Assembly (NCBI RefSeq): GCF_014650175.1
Contig: NZ_BMUL01000029.1
Location: forward strand, 1 to 45,052
Direction of reading: 5' to 3'
Source of the DNA: Streptomyces termitum
GTDB lineage: Bacteria > Actinomycetota > Actinomycetes > Streptomycetales > Streptomycetaceae
Length of the DNA stretch: 45,052 bases
A program made the position numbers and the translations under genes. Below are positions 34,901-42,950 of this stretch, one piece after another (the stretch's first letter is position 1; each line of letters opens with the position of its first letter). Under the pieces are notes generated by a model. It searched no databases and had not been told where the DNA came from. It was given only the letters and a program-made list of their open reading frames with translations.

Positions 34901-35642
34901 GCGGGCCGCGGTGGAGGCCGCCTGCGCCGAGGACCCGCACGCGGCACGCCCCGCGGAGCCGGAGCGGACCCTGCCGCAGGACTCGGACCCGGACCCGGAG
35001 CCGGCCGCCGCGCAGACCGTGTCCTTCGTGCCCGTGGACGCGGGTCCCCCGGACTGGAGCCGGCCGTACCGGGAGACCCCCGACGCCGAACTCCTCAAGG
35101 TCCGGATCGTCTCCGCCAAGCGCCGCGGCGTGCCCGGAGCGGAGCTCCAGAACCCCGATGCCTCGGGAGTCGTCGCGGACGTGGCGCTGTGCGTGATCGA
35201 CACCGAGGGACCGGTCACCGAGGAACTGATCATCACCAGGGTGCGCTCGGCGTGGGACCTCGGCCGCGCCGGCGCGGTCGTCCAGGACCGGGTCCGCCGC
35301 GCCCTGCGCGGACTCGTCTCCCGGGGCCAGGCCGTCGCCGTCGACGGTGCGTACGACCTTCCGGGGCGCGAGCCGGACCGGGCGCGGACGCCGACCCGGA
35401 CGGTCGCGCGGAAGGTCGGGCAGGTCCCGTCGGCCGAGCGGCGGATCGTGGTGCTGCACGTGGTGGAGGAGAGCCCGGGCGTGGACCGGGAGGAGCTGCT
35501 GCGCGAGGTCGCGCGGTTCTTCGGCTGGGCGCGGCTCGGATCCGAGATCAGGGACGCGCTGACGGCCGACGTCGACGGGCTCGTCCGGTCCGGGACGCTC
35601 CAGGAGACCACGGGCGGACTGGTACCGGCCGAAGCCGACTGA
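28956..35642 (+). CDS. giant DUF4011-SF1 helicase-Vsr-DUF3320 protein (Hhe-like defence candidate)
   Basis: A 2228-residue protein. The N-terminal DUF4011 motif is WRKSLVDLSGRNKLLNFRH (23-41). SF1 helicase motifs follow: Walker A GPPGTGKSQTI (317-327), Walker B/II FDEASQ (DEASQ at 1592-1596), GDQKQLPPTSFF (from 1617), WHYRSRHE (about 1665), QGDERDVIVLSVGYG (from 1790) and AVTRARRRMEV (from 1830). Next is a Vsr/MTES_1575-type PD-(D/E)XK nuclease (about 1887-1980): an N-terminal FEEE, FRIDMA, and ECDG with E1933 and D1935. A DUF3320 winged-helix tail ends the protein. This order matches the single-gene Hhe system, which I recall from a defence-gene survey (Gao et al. 2020). About 1270 residues separate Walker A and B; much of that is internal repeats. 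GTG 28956 is chosen for TAGGA upstream and the DUF4011 position. It could also be a conserved core repair factor. Confidence 0.88.
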   Translation: MTNPIAFGGGEDLERFKTILAEWRKSLVDLSGRNKLLNFRHTRSATLEIQYPPVGELVAGLDRGWRFAPLPEAEPDGTGDPEDRPNAVGTDPDGIVTQKTTAPALLRALTSLRGKSVQLFNDYGLWTLQLGVGMLRWREDGATTSSDAPLVLFPVRLERLADGRVRLVSNDDEDPRLNPALRVKLEQFHIDWSPVLEQDPADVDAVLDTVTAAVAGKTGWEVSRRVVVALFASHKESMYQDLLENEARILNSDLVRAVALGPEAGLAPDRFDFEEIDLDRIDELSPPEDSPLVLDADASQRQAVAAAVAGRSFVLDGPPGTGKSQTITNMIAGLMHAGRSVLFVSEKAAALDVVLDRLKSVGLDSYALALHSHNTSRRAVAQELGRALEEEPQAPRLSAQTVTSARQARTALSAYADAMNEISEPLGRSLHDVIGRVGRLSDAPVAYLAPNTGGAGKRPAFDPAALGAEDLRLVVEATHAIADAWQAVADPAFPWRDLRTGAPSPRPALEQAAAALSALSKGIARHQDLLPGGPIEDEETVTRLVNLLRLAEVRPEIPVRWLTEDDFADEVEGPVDAFTTELRTALRARSHARTAVGERWEELSPRLSPEPGPKEKALAALSPAGTDLSDLTAEQATDRAGAYERAAAGLDRAQRALEAVTRDFGLRTPRGVAAAEELRALVAEAGADHRPLARWLAPGGPAEAEEAAVRVTADALRAFFARRAEALAARERAAAEAGPGWTGLPPALTAQPPADEQALAGLRPAGLDLTPLTRARAAELAAWLSDLVALLEKTDPRASALAGLLGRGVPSGTREAEELIALADLASAPHRAPAHWLDPEVLPRVRAARAELADATRRLAKAEAAASAVFRPEVVTLPELPEVVGRLAEGARGIGGMLSGAVRADRKIISAFTIAGTWRADLYDQLPLALAWHAAHDLLRSLTRTHGALLGRYATPELPDLTVLEAALAHAEALHRLAPDTLADPGRRALLAGQLSDGRTPTPELTGHVAAVRGALADWRTALGGPHLADRADGLAGQPLGRAARWAGAHLAPLTGVVDLLDTVASAGRGDDDHTYAPTLEEARTALDAVREARRATDAFDEGAATDRLLLGPWYQGLDTEPARLAGPAPDGAPGQEAVGALLARARDLADRPDAPRAEERHHELLGRYASCDGPGTITLCRVLDTARTAERLAPDTLADPERRARLADRLADGRPVPHETLRQAEELGAELSAWRRQAALPHLAASGERLLELPFEDAARWLRAHVEPLEDAADLIRTVARVLDTDGSDPAPGLGRARRTVAAVAEAREAGTRFLSAEAAHRELLGALYQGTETDRSAVLDALDWARKARRTAHGVHAAPMPETAARTMLGAAADPSVAGLHQDWLRQRENLAECFEPQRAAAVRRELVRSLTAAEDLLTRLDADPYGPEAWISCAGALGRLKEYGLHELPGQLAQRDVSAADFPDAVERAVLTAWIERRLELDARLRPLRAVDRDQLVERFREADRALVEAAHAEVIAACNARRPRRTSVGQAAVLKRQAQLKKRHKPVRQLLDETGDVVRLIKPCFMMSPLTVSQFLPADFRFDVVIFDEASQVLPQDAVNSIYRGNALIVAGDQKQLPPTSFFSAGGDADDDEDEEGMDTFESVLDACKASGVLRDLPLRWHYRSRHENLIAFSNHEFYDGSMVTFPGALEEGPDVGVSFHKADGVYDRGGRSDNVGEAALVARRVIHHFATRPGLTLGVVALSKAQAEAIEEAVREARAARPDLDRFFTEDRLDGFFVKNLETVQGDERDVIVLSVGYGPNQQGRLLSTFGPINKEGGWRRLNVAVTRARRRMEVVASFHGGELGDSANKSVQHLKRYLQYAEHGPNTLQTAAPDPDAQPESPFEEEVLGILQGWGYDVQPQVGVAGFRIDMAVRHPRARGSYALGIECDGVMYHSSRAARDRDRLREAVLRDLGWQLHRIWGTDWYRNRRDALARLRAAVEAACAEDPHAARPAEPERTLPQDSDPDPEPAAAQTVSFVPVDAGPPDWSRPYRETPDAELLKVRIVSAKRRGVPGAELQNPDASGVVADVALCVIDTEGPVTEELIITRVRSAWDLGRAGAVVQDRVRRALRGLVSRGQAVAVDGAYDLPGREPDRARTPTRTVARKVGQVPSAERRIVVLHVVEESPGVDREELLREVARFFGWARLGSEIRDALTADVDGLVRSGTLQETTGGLVPAEAD
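30636..31463 (+). repeat. internal repeat set A in the helicase (units of about 134 and 141 codons)
   Basis: The tryptophan codon of a WL anchor recurs at 30636 (VRWLTED), 31038 (ARWLAPG) and 31461 (AHWLDPE), 402 and 423 bases apart. Between anchors both units share a Leu-Ala-Arg helix, then AALSPAGTDLSDLT versus AGLRPAGLDLTPLT, then LRTPRGVAAAEELRALV versus GVPSGTREAEELIALA. Similarity is at the protein level. A third unit begins and then diverges. Confidence 0.65.
31800..32930 (+). repeat. internal repeat set B in the helicase (two units offset by 216 codons)
   Basis: LLGRYA begins at 31800 and again at 32448, 648 bases apart. LAPDTLADPxRRAxLA follows at 31884 and 32532, also 648 apart. 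Each unit then has AxWR, a (A/D)AARW..AHxxPL block and ends in LLGPWYQG (32283) or LLGALYQG (32928), about 161 codons after its start. Homology is obvious in protein and partly in DNA. Confidence 0.75.
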
Positions 35643-35733
35643 GGACGGCCCGGAACTCCGGAAGCTGTCGGGAACGGCTTGGGAGCGCCCCCCCGCCCGG
35701 GGTGTCTCCCCAGCCGTTCCCGCCGCCCCGAAC

Positions 35734-35739
35734 TACCCT
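35734..35739 (+). promoter_or_regulatory. -10 of a leaderless promoter
   Basis: TACCCT followed by exactly six bases and then GTG 35746. There is no Shine-Dalgarno. Same layout as at 19440. Confidence 0.5.
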
Positions 35740-35745
35740 GGAACC

Positions 35746-37539
35746 GTGGCCGAGAGCGTTCTCACCAATACCGGGCTGGACAGGTTCCTCGCCCTCCTCG
35801 ACGGCGGACCCGGGCACCGGGACCCCGCCTTCCTGCGGGCCGCCGAGGTGGTGCTCGGGCTGCTGGCGCTGCGGGGCGCGGACCGGGCGAGCGGACTGCC
35901 CGCCCCGGAGCCCCGGCTGGTGCGGCAGCTGCTCGTGGAGGACCTGCCGGCGTTCGTGTACGTGCCGCCGGGCGAGCTGGACGCCTATCCGGCCGTCGTC
36001 GCGGCGCTCGCCGCCCGCTTCGACGGGGGGCTGCGCGAGCGGACCGCCGCCGCCGTCGAGGAGAGCGCCGGGGACTTCGCCCGCGCCATGGACGACCCCG
36101 GCAACCTCACCTGGCACCGCTGGTACGCCTCCCTGCTGCGCTCCGTCGGCACCGACCTCGCCGACCCGGCCGACGTCCGCCGCCGCATCGGCGCCCTCGA
36201 CGGCGCGCCGCTGCCCGACGGGGTGCTGCGCGCCGACCTGACGGTGCGGACGGCGCTCGCCGACACCGTGCTCACCGAGGCCGTGGCCCGCGCCTACGTG
36301 CGGGACGCGGAGGCGCCGCCGCCCGCCGGGCCGCTGCTCACCGACCACGCGGTGGCCGCCGGGGTCGGCCCGGTCGCCGCCGCGCTCCTGGACCGCTGGA
36401 CCGCCGCCGGGCTCGCCGAGCAGCTCGCCGGCCCGTACGCGCGCTACGCCCCCGGCCCCGACGACTTCCCCCACCTCGCACTCGCCGACGCCCTCCTCGA
36501 CGAGCACATGGACTACTACGGCGACCCCGGCCTCCCCGTCCCGCCGCCCGCCGAGACCGCGGACCGGGACCCGGAGCGCGCCGCCGACCTGCTGCTCACC
36601 GCCGTGGAGGAGCTGGCGGAGGAGGAGTACGAGCCGTACGGCGGCGAGGCGCCGCACCTGCTGTACGCGCTCTACCAGCGGGGCTGCGCCGCCGACTCGG
36701 TCGCCCGCCGGGCCGCCGAGTACGAGGACTGGAGCGTCGATCCGGCCCTGGAGGACGTGCCGGTCGCCGTGCCCGGCGGCGTCACCGGGCCCTACGTCGT
36801 CCCGCCGGTGCCCGAGCTCGTCCGGCTGCTCGGCACCGCCGGGATCGACGAGGCCGACCGGGCCCGCCTGGAGGGCCCCGCCCGGGACCTGGCCGTCGCC
36901 GTGGACCGGCTCGCCGCCACCGGCCTCGTCTTCCGCTCCGGCGACGCCTTCGGCCTCACCCCGCACGGCGCCGCCACCGTCCGCTACCTGCTGCGGGTGC
37001 GCCGGGTCGCCGCGCCCACCGCCGCCGAGGCCGCCGCCTGGCCCGCCCGCGACCTGCTCGCGGCGGCGGCCCAGTGGCCGCGGGAGCCCGCCGCGCGCGT
37101 GCTCGCGGGCCGGCTGCACGCGCGCGGGGGCACCGCCGGGGCGTGGACGGAACTCCTGGACGCCTTCGGCCCCGCGCACGCCCACGCCCCCGACCCGGCG
37201 GCCGTACGGGACCTCTTCGGGCTCCTCGACACCGCGAGCGCCCCGCCCGGCGCCCTGCGCGCCGCCCTGGACTCCCCGGTGATCGGCGCCCGCGCCCTGC
37301 ACGCCCTGGAGGTCCGGGGCGAGGCCGCCGACCCGCTGCGGGTGCCGGTCGCGGCCCGCGCCCTGCACGTCCTCGACCGGCTGCCCGCCAAGAAGGGCCC
37401 GCTGGAGTCCCGCCGTGCCGCCTTCGACGCGGCGGCCGCCGCCTGGCCCGGCGGCTCGGCCGCCCTGCTCCGCGCGATGACCGAGGCCGACCCCCGGGGC
37501 ACGGCCCGCGTCCTGGGCCCCCTGGGCCTCCACACCTGA
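35746..37539 (+). CDS. large hypothetical protein with possible winged-helix core
   Basis: A 597-residue acidic, alanine-rich, mostly helical protein without signal peptide, membrane segment or recognised catalytic motif. The first 170 residues (LDRFLALLDGGPGHRDPAFL, VLGLLALRGADRASGLPAPE) look like an all-helical repeat domain. Around residues 345-430, GIDEADRARLEGPARDLAVA and then GLVFRSGDAFGLTPHGAATV resemble a winged-helix unit. I do not recognise the family. It begins 103 bp after the helicase on the same strand, with its own leaderless promoter signal, so it may or may not act with the helicase. Convergent with aceB across a strong terminator. Confidence 0.75.
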   Translation: MAESVLTNTGLDRFLALLDGGPGHRDPAFLRAAEVVLGLLALRGADRASGLPAPEPRLVRQLLVEDLPAFVYVPPGELDAYPAVVAALAARFDGGLRERTAAAVEESAGDFARAMDDPGNLTWHRWYASLLRSVGTDLADPADVRRRIGALDGAPLPDGVLRADLTVRTALADTVLTEAVARAYVRDAEAPPPAGPLLTDHAVAAGVGPVAAALLDRWTAAGLAEQLAGPYARYAPGPDDFPHLALADALLDEHMDYYGDPGLPVPPPAETADRDPERAADLLLTAVEELAEEEYEPYGGEAPHLLYALYQRGCAADSVARRAAEYEDWSVDPALEDVPVAVPGGVTGPYVVPPVPELVRLLGTAGIDEADRARLEGPARDLAVAVDRLAATGLVFRSGDAFGLTPHGAATVRYLLRVRRVAAPTAAEAAAWPARDLLAAAAQWPREPAARVLAGRLHARGGTAGAWTELLDAFGPAHAHAPDPAAVRDLFGLLDTASAPPGALRAALDSPVIGARALHALEVRGEAADPLRVPVAARALHVLDRLPAKKGPLESRRAAFDAAAAAWPGGSAALLRAMTEADPRGTARVLGPLGLHT

Positions 37540-37563
37540 CCCGGCCTCCGGACAGAAAACGCG

Positions 37564-37622
37564 GACGCGGGAAGGCCCCGCCCCCTCGGACTCATGAGGA
37601 GAGGGGCGGGGCCTTCCGCGTC
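37564..37622. terminator. bidirectional terminator between the hypothetical gene and aceB
   Basis: GAAGGCCCCGCCCC (37571-37584) pairs perfectly with GGGGCGGGGCCTTC (37603-37616). The flanking GACGCG/CGCGTC extends the stem past one bulge. An A-rich stretch (AGAAAAC) before it is the U-tract for leftward transcription. Confidence 0.85.
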
Positions 37623-37663
37623 GGGCGTCGGCCGCTGTGCGTGTCGGCCGAGGGGCGGGGCGG

Positions 37664-39286
<1,623 letters not shown>

Positions 39287-39410
39287 GGACTGTCACTTCC
39301 TTCAGCGGACTACGCGTGCGGTGCCTTGCGGCCGCCGGGCAACACGGACGGCACGGGGTGCCGCTGGTGCCGAGATACGGCCGCGAGCGCCGTCACAAGG
39401 GATCAGGCGC

Positions 39411-39463
39411 TTCTATGCAGTGGATATTAGTTTCCTCATGGTGGAAGTTCAATCGTTTGTTGA
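39411..39463 (-). promoter_or_regulatory. aceB promoter carrying both operator types
   Basis: Reading leftwards: TCAACAAACGATTGA (39463-39449) contains most of -35 TTGAAC (39452-39447). A 17-bp spacer contains the dyad TTCCACCATGAGGAA (39446-39432), then -10 TAATAT (39429-39424). A weaker dyad ATCCACTGCATAGAA (39425-39411) follows, 21 bp from the first. So the TTCC boxes occupy the spacer and start site, and the TCAACAAA motif sits over the -35. The leader is about 130 nt. Confidence 0.75.
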
Positions 39464-39541
39464 TGTCGAGATTCTTTGGTTCGACAGAACGTGGCTCCCG
39501 GTGCCGCCCCCCTCACTCCAGGTGCCCGCACCCGGGCCCCC

Positions 39542-40177
39542 TCACCCCTCCAGCCGGTACAGGTCCGCCTCCGTGTCGATGTCGAACGGCTCCGCGGCGT
39601 CCCCGCACTCCACGAGATCCACCGCCGCCCGGTGCGCCGCCAGATAGTCCCGCGCCCCCCGGTCGCCCTCCGCCGCCGCCGCGATCCCGGCCCACCGGTC
39701 CGCCCCGAACAGCACCGGATGGCCGCGCCGGCCGTCGTACGAGGCCGCCGCCAGCGCGTCCCGCCCGCCGTACGCCCCCCGCACCCGGGCCACCGCCACC
39801 GCCCCGATGCCCGGCTGGTCCACCAGAGACACCAGCGCCGCGTCCACCCCGCCCGCCGCCGCCAGCGACGCCAGGCCGACCCGCAGCGAGGAGCCCATGC
39901 CGTCCGCCCACCCCGGGTTCTCCACCACTGTGCAGCCGGTCAGCTCGGCCCGCTCCCGTACGCGCTCCGCCGCCGCGCCGAGCACCACGTGCACCACCGC
40001 GCAGCCGCCCTCCCGCAGCGTCCGCACCGCGTGCTCGACCAGCGGCCGGCCCCGGTACGGCAGGAGCGCCTTCGGGCGGCCGCCGAGCCGCCGCCCGCCG
40101 CCCGCGGCGAGCAGCAGGCCCGCGACCAGCGGCGGAGCGGAAGGGGAGGAGGAGGAGGGCGGGGTCGTCTGTGTCAT
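39542..40177 (-). CDS. MobA-like nucleotidyltransferase (molybdopterin cytidylyltransferase type)
   Basis: A 211-residue protein of the MobA/MocA NTP-transferase fold. The signature GLLLAAGGGRRLGGRPKALL (residues about 20-39) binds nucleotide. VVENPGWADGMGSSLRVGL and VSLVDQPGIGAVAVARV carry the substrate and Mg-binding residues (D in DQP). MocA-type enzymes make the molybdopterin cytosine dinucleotide cofactor used by xanthine-dehydrogenase-family enzymes. The DQP motif fits that group better than MobA (which has DMP). Its place near aceB and the urate genes suggests it matures a xanthine dehydrogenase encoded elsewhere; that is inference. Confidence 0.85.
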   Translation of the reverse strand: MTQTTPPSSSSPSAPPLVAGLLLAAGGGRRLGGRPKALLPYRGRPLVEHAVRTLREGGCAVVHVVLGAAAERVRERAELTGCTVVENPGWADGMGSSLRVGLASLAAAGGVDAALVSLVDQPGIGAVAVARVRGAYGGRDALAAASYDGRRGHPVLFGADRWAGIAAAAEGDRGARDYLAAHRAAVDLVECGDAAEPFDIDTEADLYRLEG

Positions 40178-40332
40178 GGGACCTGCTTACCGCATGACCC
40201 GGAATGACACGGACGCATGAATACGGGGCGCGAAGTCTTCCCCAGAGCGGATGCGGGGAGTTAACTGACCGCTACTCCGGGCGCCCGACCCTCGCCCGGT
40301 GTGTCGGAACGGGCGTTTCGGAGTGGGGGACC

Positions 40333-40656
40333 GTGTCGCGAAGCGTGGAGCAGAGGCGAGTGACCGGCGAGGCAGTGGACCCGAGGGTGACCGGACTGAG
40401 GTCCGCCGTCTCCCGGCTCCGGCGCGAGCTGGCCGGGCACCGGGTGGAGTTCGCCGACCGGGAGATCGCGGAGGACGCGCTGGCCGCGCTCGACGCGATG
40501 GCCGTCAGCGGCGCCCCCGAAGTGTGGCGGCTGCGGCGCAGCCTGCTCCTCGTGGCGGGCTCGCTCGGCTCCGTCAGCGTCCTCGCCGACGCACTGACGG
40601 GTGTCCGCAACGCCGTCGAACTCTTCGGCCCGCCGGGCCCGCCGCGCCAGCGCTGA
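40333..40656 (+). CDS. small conserved protein (DUF5955-like)
   Basis: A 107-residue helical protein. DPRVTGLRSAVSRLRRELAG, then FADREIAEDALAALDAMAV, then EVWRLRRSLLLVAGSLGSV and ALTGVRNAVELFG match the actinobacterial DUF5955 family as I remember it. GTG 40333 has GGAG at suitable distance; GTG 40360 would also give a full family domain, and the frame is open back to 40204. No known function. It stands alone, divergent from the nucleotidyltransferase. Confidence 0.7.
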   Translation: MSRSVEQRRVTGEAVDPRVTGLRSAVSRLRRELAGHRVEFADREIAEDALAALDAMAVSGAPEVWRLRRSLLLVAGSLGSVSVLADALTGVRNAVELFGPPGPPRQR

Positions 40657-40751
40657 GAAAGGCGGCCGACCGGTCCGGCCCCGCCCCGGCGGGATTCGGC
40701 CCCGCCCCCGGCGGAACACGGTCCGGTCCCGGACAGCACCGGCGGGAGTCG

Positions 40752-41393
40752 TCAGCGGCGGATCAGCCGGCGTTCCCGGGCCGCCGCCACCGCCGCCGTC
40801 CGGGACTCGACGCCCAGCTTGGCGAAGACGTGCACCAGGTGGGACTTCACCGTCGCCTGGCTCAGGAACAGCGCCTTGCTGATCTGCTGGTTCGACAGGC
40901 CCTCGCCGACCAGTTGGAGCACCTCCAGCTCCCGCTTCGTCAGCGCCTCCGCCGGGGTCCGCATCCGGTCCATCAGCCGGTGCGCCACCGCCGGGGCCAG
41001 CGCCGACTGCCCGGCCGCCGCCGTCCGGACCGCCGCCGCCAGCTCCTCCGGCGGCGCGTCCTTCAGCAGATAGCCCGAGGCGCCCGCCTCGACCGCCGCC
41101 AGGATGTCCGCGTCCGTGTCGTACGTCGTCAGCACCAGCACCCGGGGCCCGCCCGGCACCGCCGTGATCGCCGCCGTCGCCTCCGAGCCGTGCATCCCCG
41201 CGCCGAACTGGAGGTCCATCAGGACCACGTCCACGCCCCCGGCCGCCGCCAGCTCCACCGCCCGCTCGGCCGTCGCCGCCTCGCCGACCACGGTGAAGCC
41301 CGGCTCCGTGTCCAGGACCGCGCGCAGCCCCGCCCGTACCACCGGATGGTCGTCGGCCAGCAGCAGCCGGATTCCCGTCCCCGCGTCCGTCAT
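40752..41393 (-). CDS. NarL/LuxR-family response regulator
   Basis: A 213-residue response regulator. The receiver domain has the acidic pair in LLADDHPVVRAGL, the phospho-acceptor aspartate in VDVVLMDLQFG and the conserved lysine in GYLLKDAPPEEL. The C-terminal LuxR HTH reads LTKRELEVLQLVGEGLSNQQ, then LFLSQATVKSHLVHVFAKL. ATG 41393 overlaps the histidine kinase stop by four bases, so this is the second gene of a kinase-regulator operon. The regulated genes are unknown. Confidence 0.93.
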   Translation of the reverse strand: MTDAGTGIRLLLADDHPVVRAGLRAVLDTEPGFTVVGEAATAERAVELAAAGGVDVVLMDLQFGAGMHGSEATAAITAVPGGPRVLVLTTYDTDADILAAVEAGASGYLLKDAPPEELAAAVRTAAAGQSALAPAVAHRLMDRMRTPAEALTKRELEVLQLVGEGLSNQQISKALFLSQATVKSHLVHVFAKLGVESRTAAVAAARERRLIRR

Positions 41394-42553
41394 GCCGCTC
41401 CTCCCGCGGGCAGGGGGAGGGTGACGGCGACCGCCGTGCCCTGCCCCGGCGCCGATTCGACCGTGAACGTACCGCCCAGCGACTCCGCCCGCGACCGCAT
41501 CGCGGGCAGCCCGAACCCCTCGCCGTCGGCGGCCGGGCGCACCGCCTCCGGATCGAACCCCCGGCCGTCGTCCACGACGTCCAGCGCCACCGCGTCGTCC
41601 ATGAACGACAGGGTGATCTCCGCCCGGTCCGCCCCCGCGTGCCGCACCGTGTTCCCCAGCGCCGACTGCGCGATCCGCAACAGCGCCACCTCGTACGGCG
41701 TCGGCAGCTCCACCGGCGTCCCGCTCACCGAGAACCGGGCCCGCGGCCCCGCCCCCGGCTCGCACAGCCGCTCCAGCGCCGCCGCCAGCGACCCGTGCTC
41801 CAGGTCCGGCGGGGTCAGCGCCCGCACGAAGCGGCGCGCCTCCGCCAGGTTGTCCTGCGCCGCCTGCCGCGCCCGGTCGATGTGTCCGGCCGCCGGCGAC
41901 CCCGTCGGCAGCGCCCGCTCGGCCGCCCGCAGCAGCAGCTGGATCGACGACAGGCCCTGCGCGAGCGTGTCGTGGATCTCCCGGGCCAGCCGCTCCCGCT
42001 CCGCCAGCGTCCCCGCGTGCCGCTCCGCCGCCGCCAGCTCCGCCCGGGTCGCGATCAGCTCCTCGATCAGCCGCCGCCGCCGCTCGCTCTCCCGGTACAG
42101 CGCCTGGTAGCCCAGGACCGTCGCCACCGCCACCGCGCCCCCGAGCAGCGGCCCGATGAAGACCCCCGGGTTCAGGGCGGCGCCGTGGCCGACGTACGAG
42201 AGGATCGCGGCGCCCGCCGTCAGCGCCACCGCCGGCAGCGACCAGCGGACCGGCAGCAGGTGCAGTTGGAGGAAGTACAGCGGGAAGGCCAGCCACAGGG
42301 CCTCCGGCGTGGCGCACAGCAGGGCCAGCCACGCCAGTCCCAGCACGGCCAGCCAGCAGGCTGCCGCCCGCTGCGACCGGCCGACCGCGGGGATCAGCGA
42401 GCCCGCCGCGTAGACGGCGCCGACCGCGACGGCGAGCGCCGTCCCGGCGGGGGAGTGGGCGCGGACCGCCGCCAGCACCAGCAGCCCCGCCATCAGCAGG
42501 TGCAGGCACAGGCGCAGGGCGCGGAAGGCGGGGGTGAGGGTGCGTGGGTCCAT
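41390..42553 (-). CDS. NarL-type sensor histidine kinase
   Basis: A 387-residue membrane kinase. The N-terminal 160 residues hold five or six hydrophobic helices (LCLHLLMAGLLVLAAV, TALAVAVGAVYAAGSLIPAV, CWLAVLGLAWLALLCATP and others) with no large extracellular domain, so it may sense something in or near the membrane. The HisKA_3 phospho-site is LAREIHDTLAQGLSSIQLLL. The ATPase domain shows RIAQSALGNTVRHAGAD (N box) and VVDDGRGFDPEAV. Residues after that include GFGLPAMRSRAESLGG. ATG 42553 with GGTGGGG upstream is chosen over 42583. Confidence 0.9.
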   Translation of the reverse strand: MDPRTLTPAFRALRLCLHLLMAGLLVLAAVRAHSPAGTALAVAVGAVYAAGSLIPAVGRSQRAAACWLAVLGLAWLALLCATPEALWLAFPLYFLQLHLLPVRWSLPAVALTAGAAILSYVGHGAALNPGVFIGPLLGGAVAVATVLGYQALYRESERRRRLIEELIATRAELAAAERHAGTLAERERLAREIHDTLAQGLSSIQLLLRAAERALPTGSPAAGHIDRARQAAQDNLAEARRFVRALTPPDLEHGSLAAALERLCEPGAGPRARFSVSGTPVELPTPYEVALLRIAQSALGNTVRHAGADRAEITLSFMDDAVALDVVDDGRGFDPEAVRPAADGEGFGLPAMRSRAESLGGTFTVESAPGQGTAVAVTLPLPAGGAA

Positions 42554-42950
42554 GTCCCCACCAGCGTAGACAGGATCTGACAATCCGGACTCAACCGAAA
42601 GTTTGACTCCGCGGCCGGGGCGTCCGGTGGATTCGACATGACAGATTCGGGCGGGCGTCGGCCGGGGTGGTGGCGGCCATCCGCGGTGGCGCTTGAGGGG
42701 AATCTGAGGTTCTTATTCCATCTTTTGCCATAAAGGCACTCAAGGGCGGCTCGGGAATCTGGGACTTTCGCAGTCCTCACCCCTTCTGTCCTGCGCTTTC
42801 ATCCTGATCACGTAGGTTTTGTTGCTTTATGGCTCCATGGTCGCCGCCGAAATAGCGGACTGTTTGTTTTGGCGTCTAAATGATTGTTGGGGGCTTGTGT
42901 GCCGCTGTTAGCATGCGGCGGCATTATTTGGTGATTCAGAGGGGTGGGGT
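42554..42950. other. AT-richer intergenic region with the promoter of the Rhs-like gene
   Basis: No gene seen. From about 42700 to 42985 the sequence is unusually A/T-rich for this window (e.g. TTTTGTTGCTTTATGG, ATTATTTGGTGATTCAG), a likely sign of transferred DNA around Rhs genes. TTGGGG (42887-42892), a 16-bp spacer and TAGCAT (42909-42914) form a plausible rightward promoter about 30 bp before GTG 42951. The -10 is embedded in a small hairpin, GCCGC...GCGGC. Confidence 0.45.

Noticed and set aside
42493..42780. 95-codon minus-strand frame upstream of the histidine kinase
   Set aside because: It overlaps the kinase N-terminus in another frame and has no ribosome site or recognisable domain.
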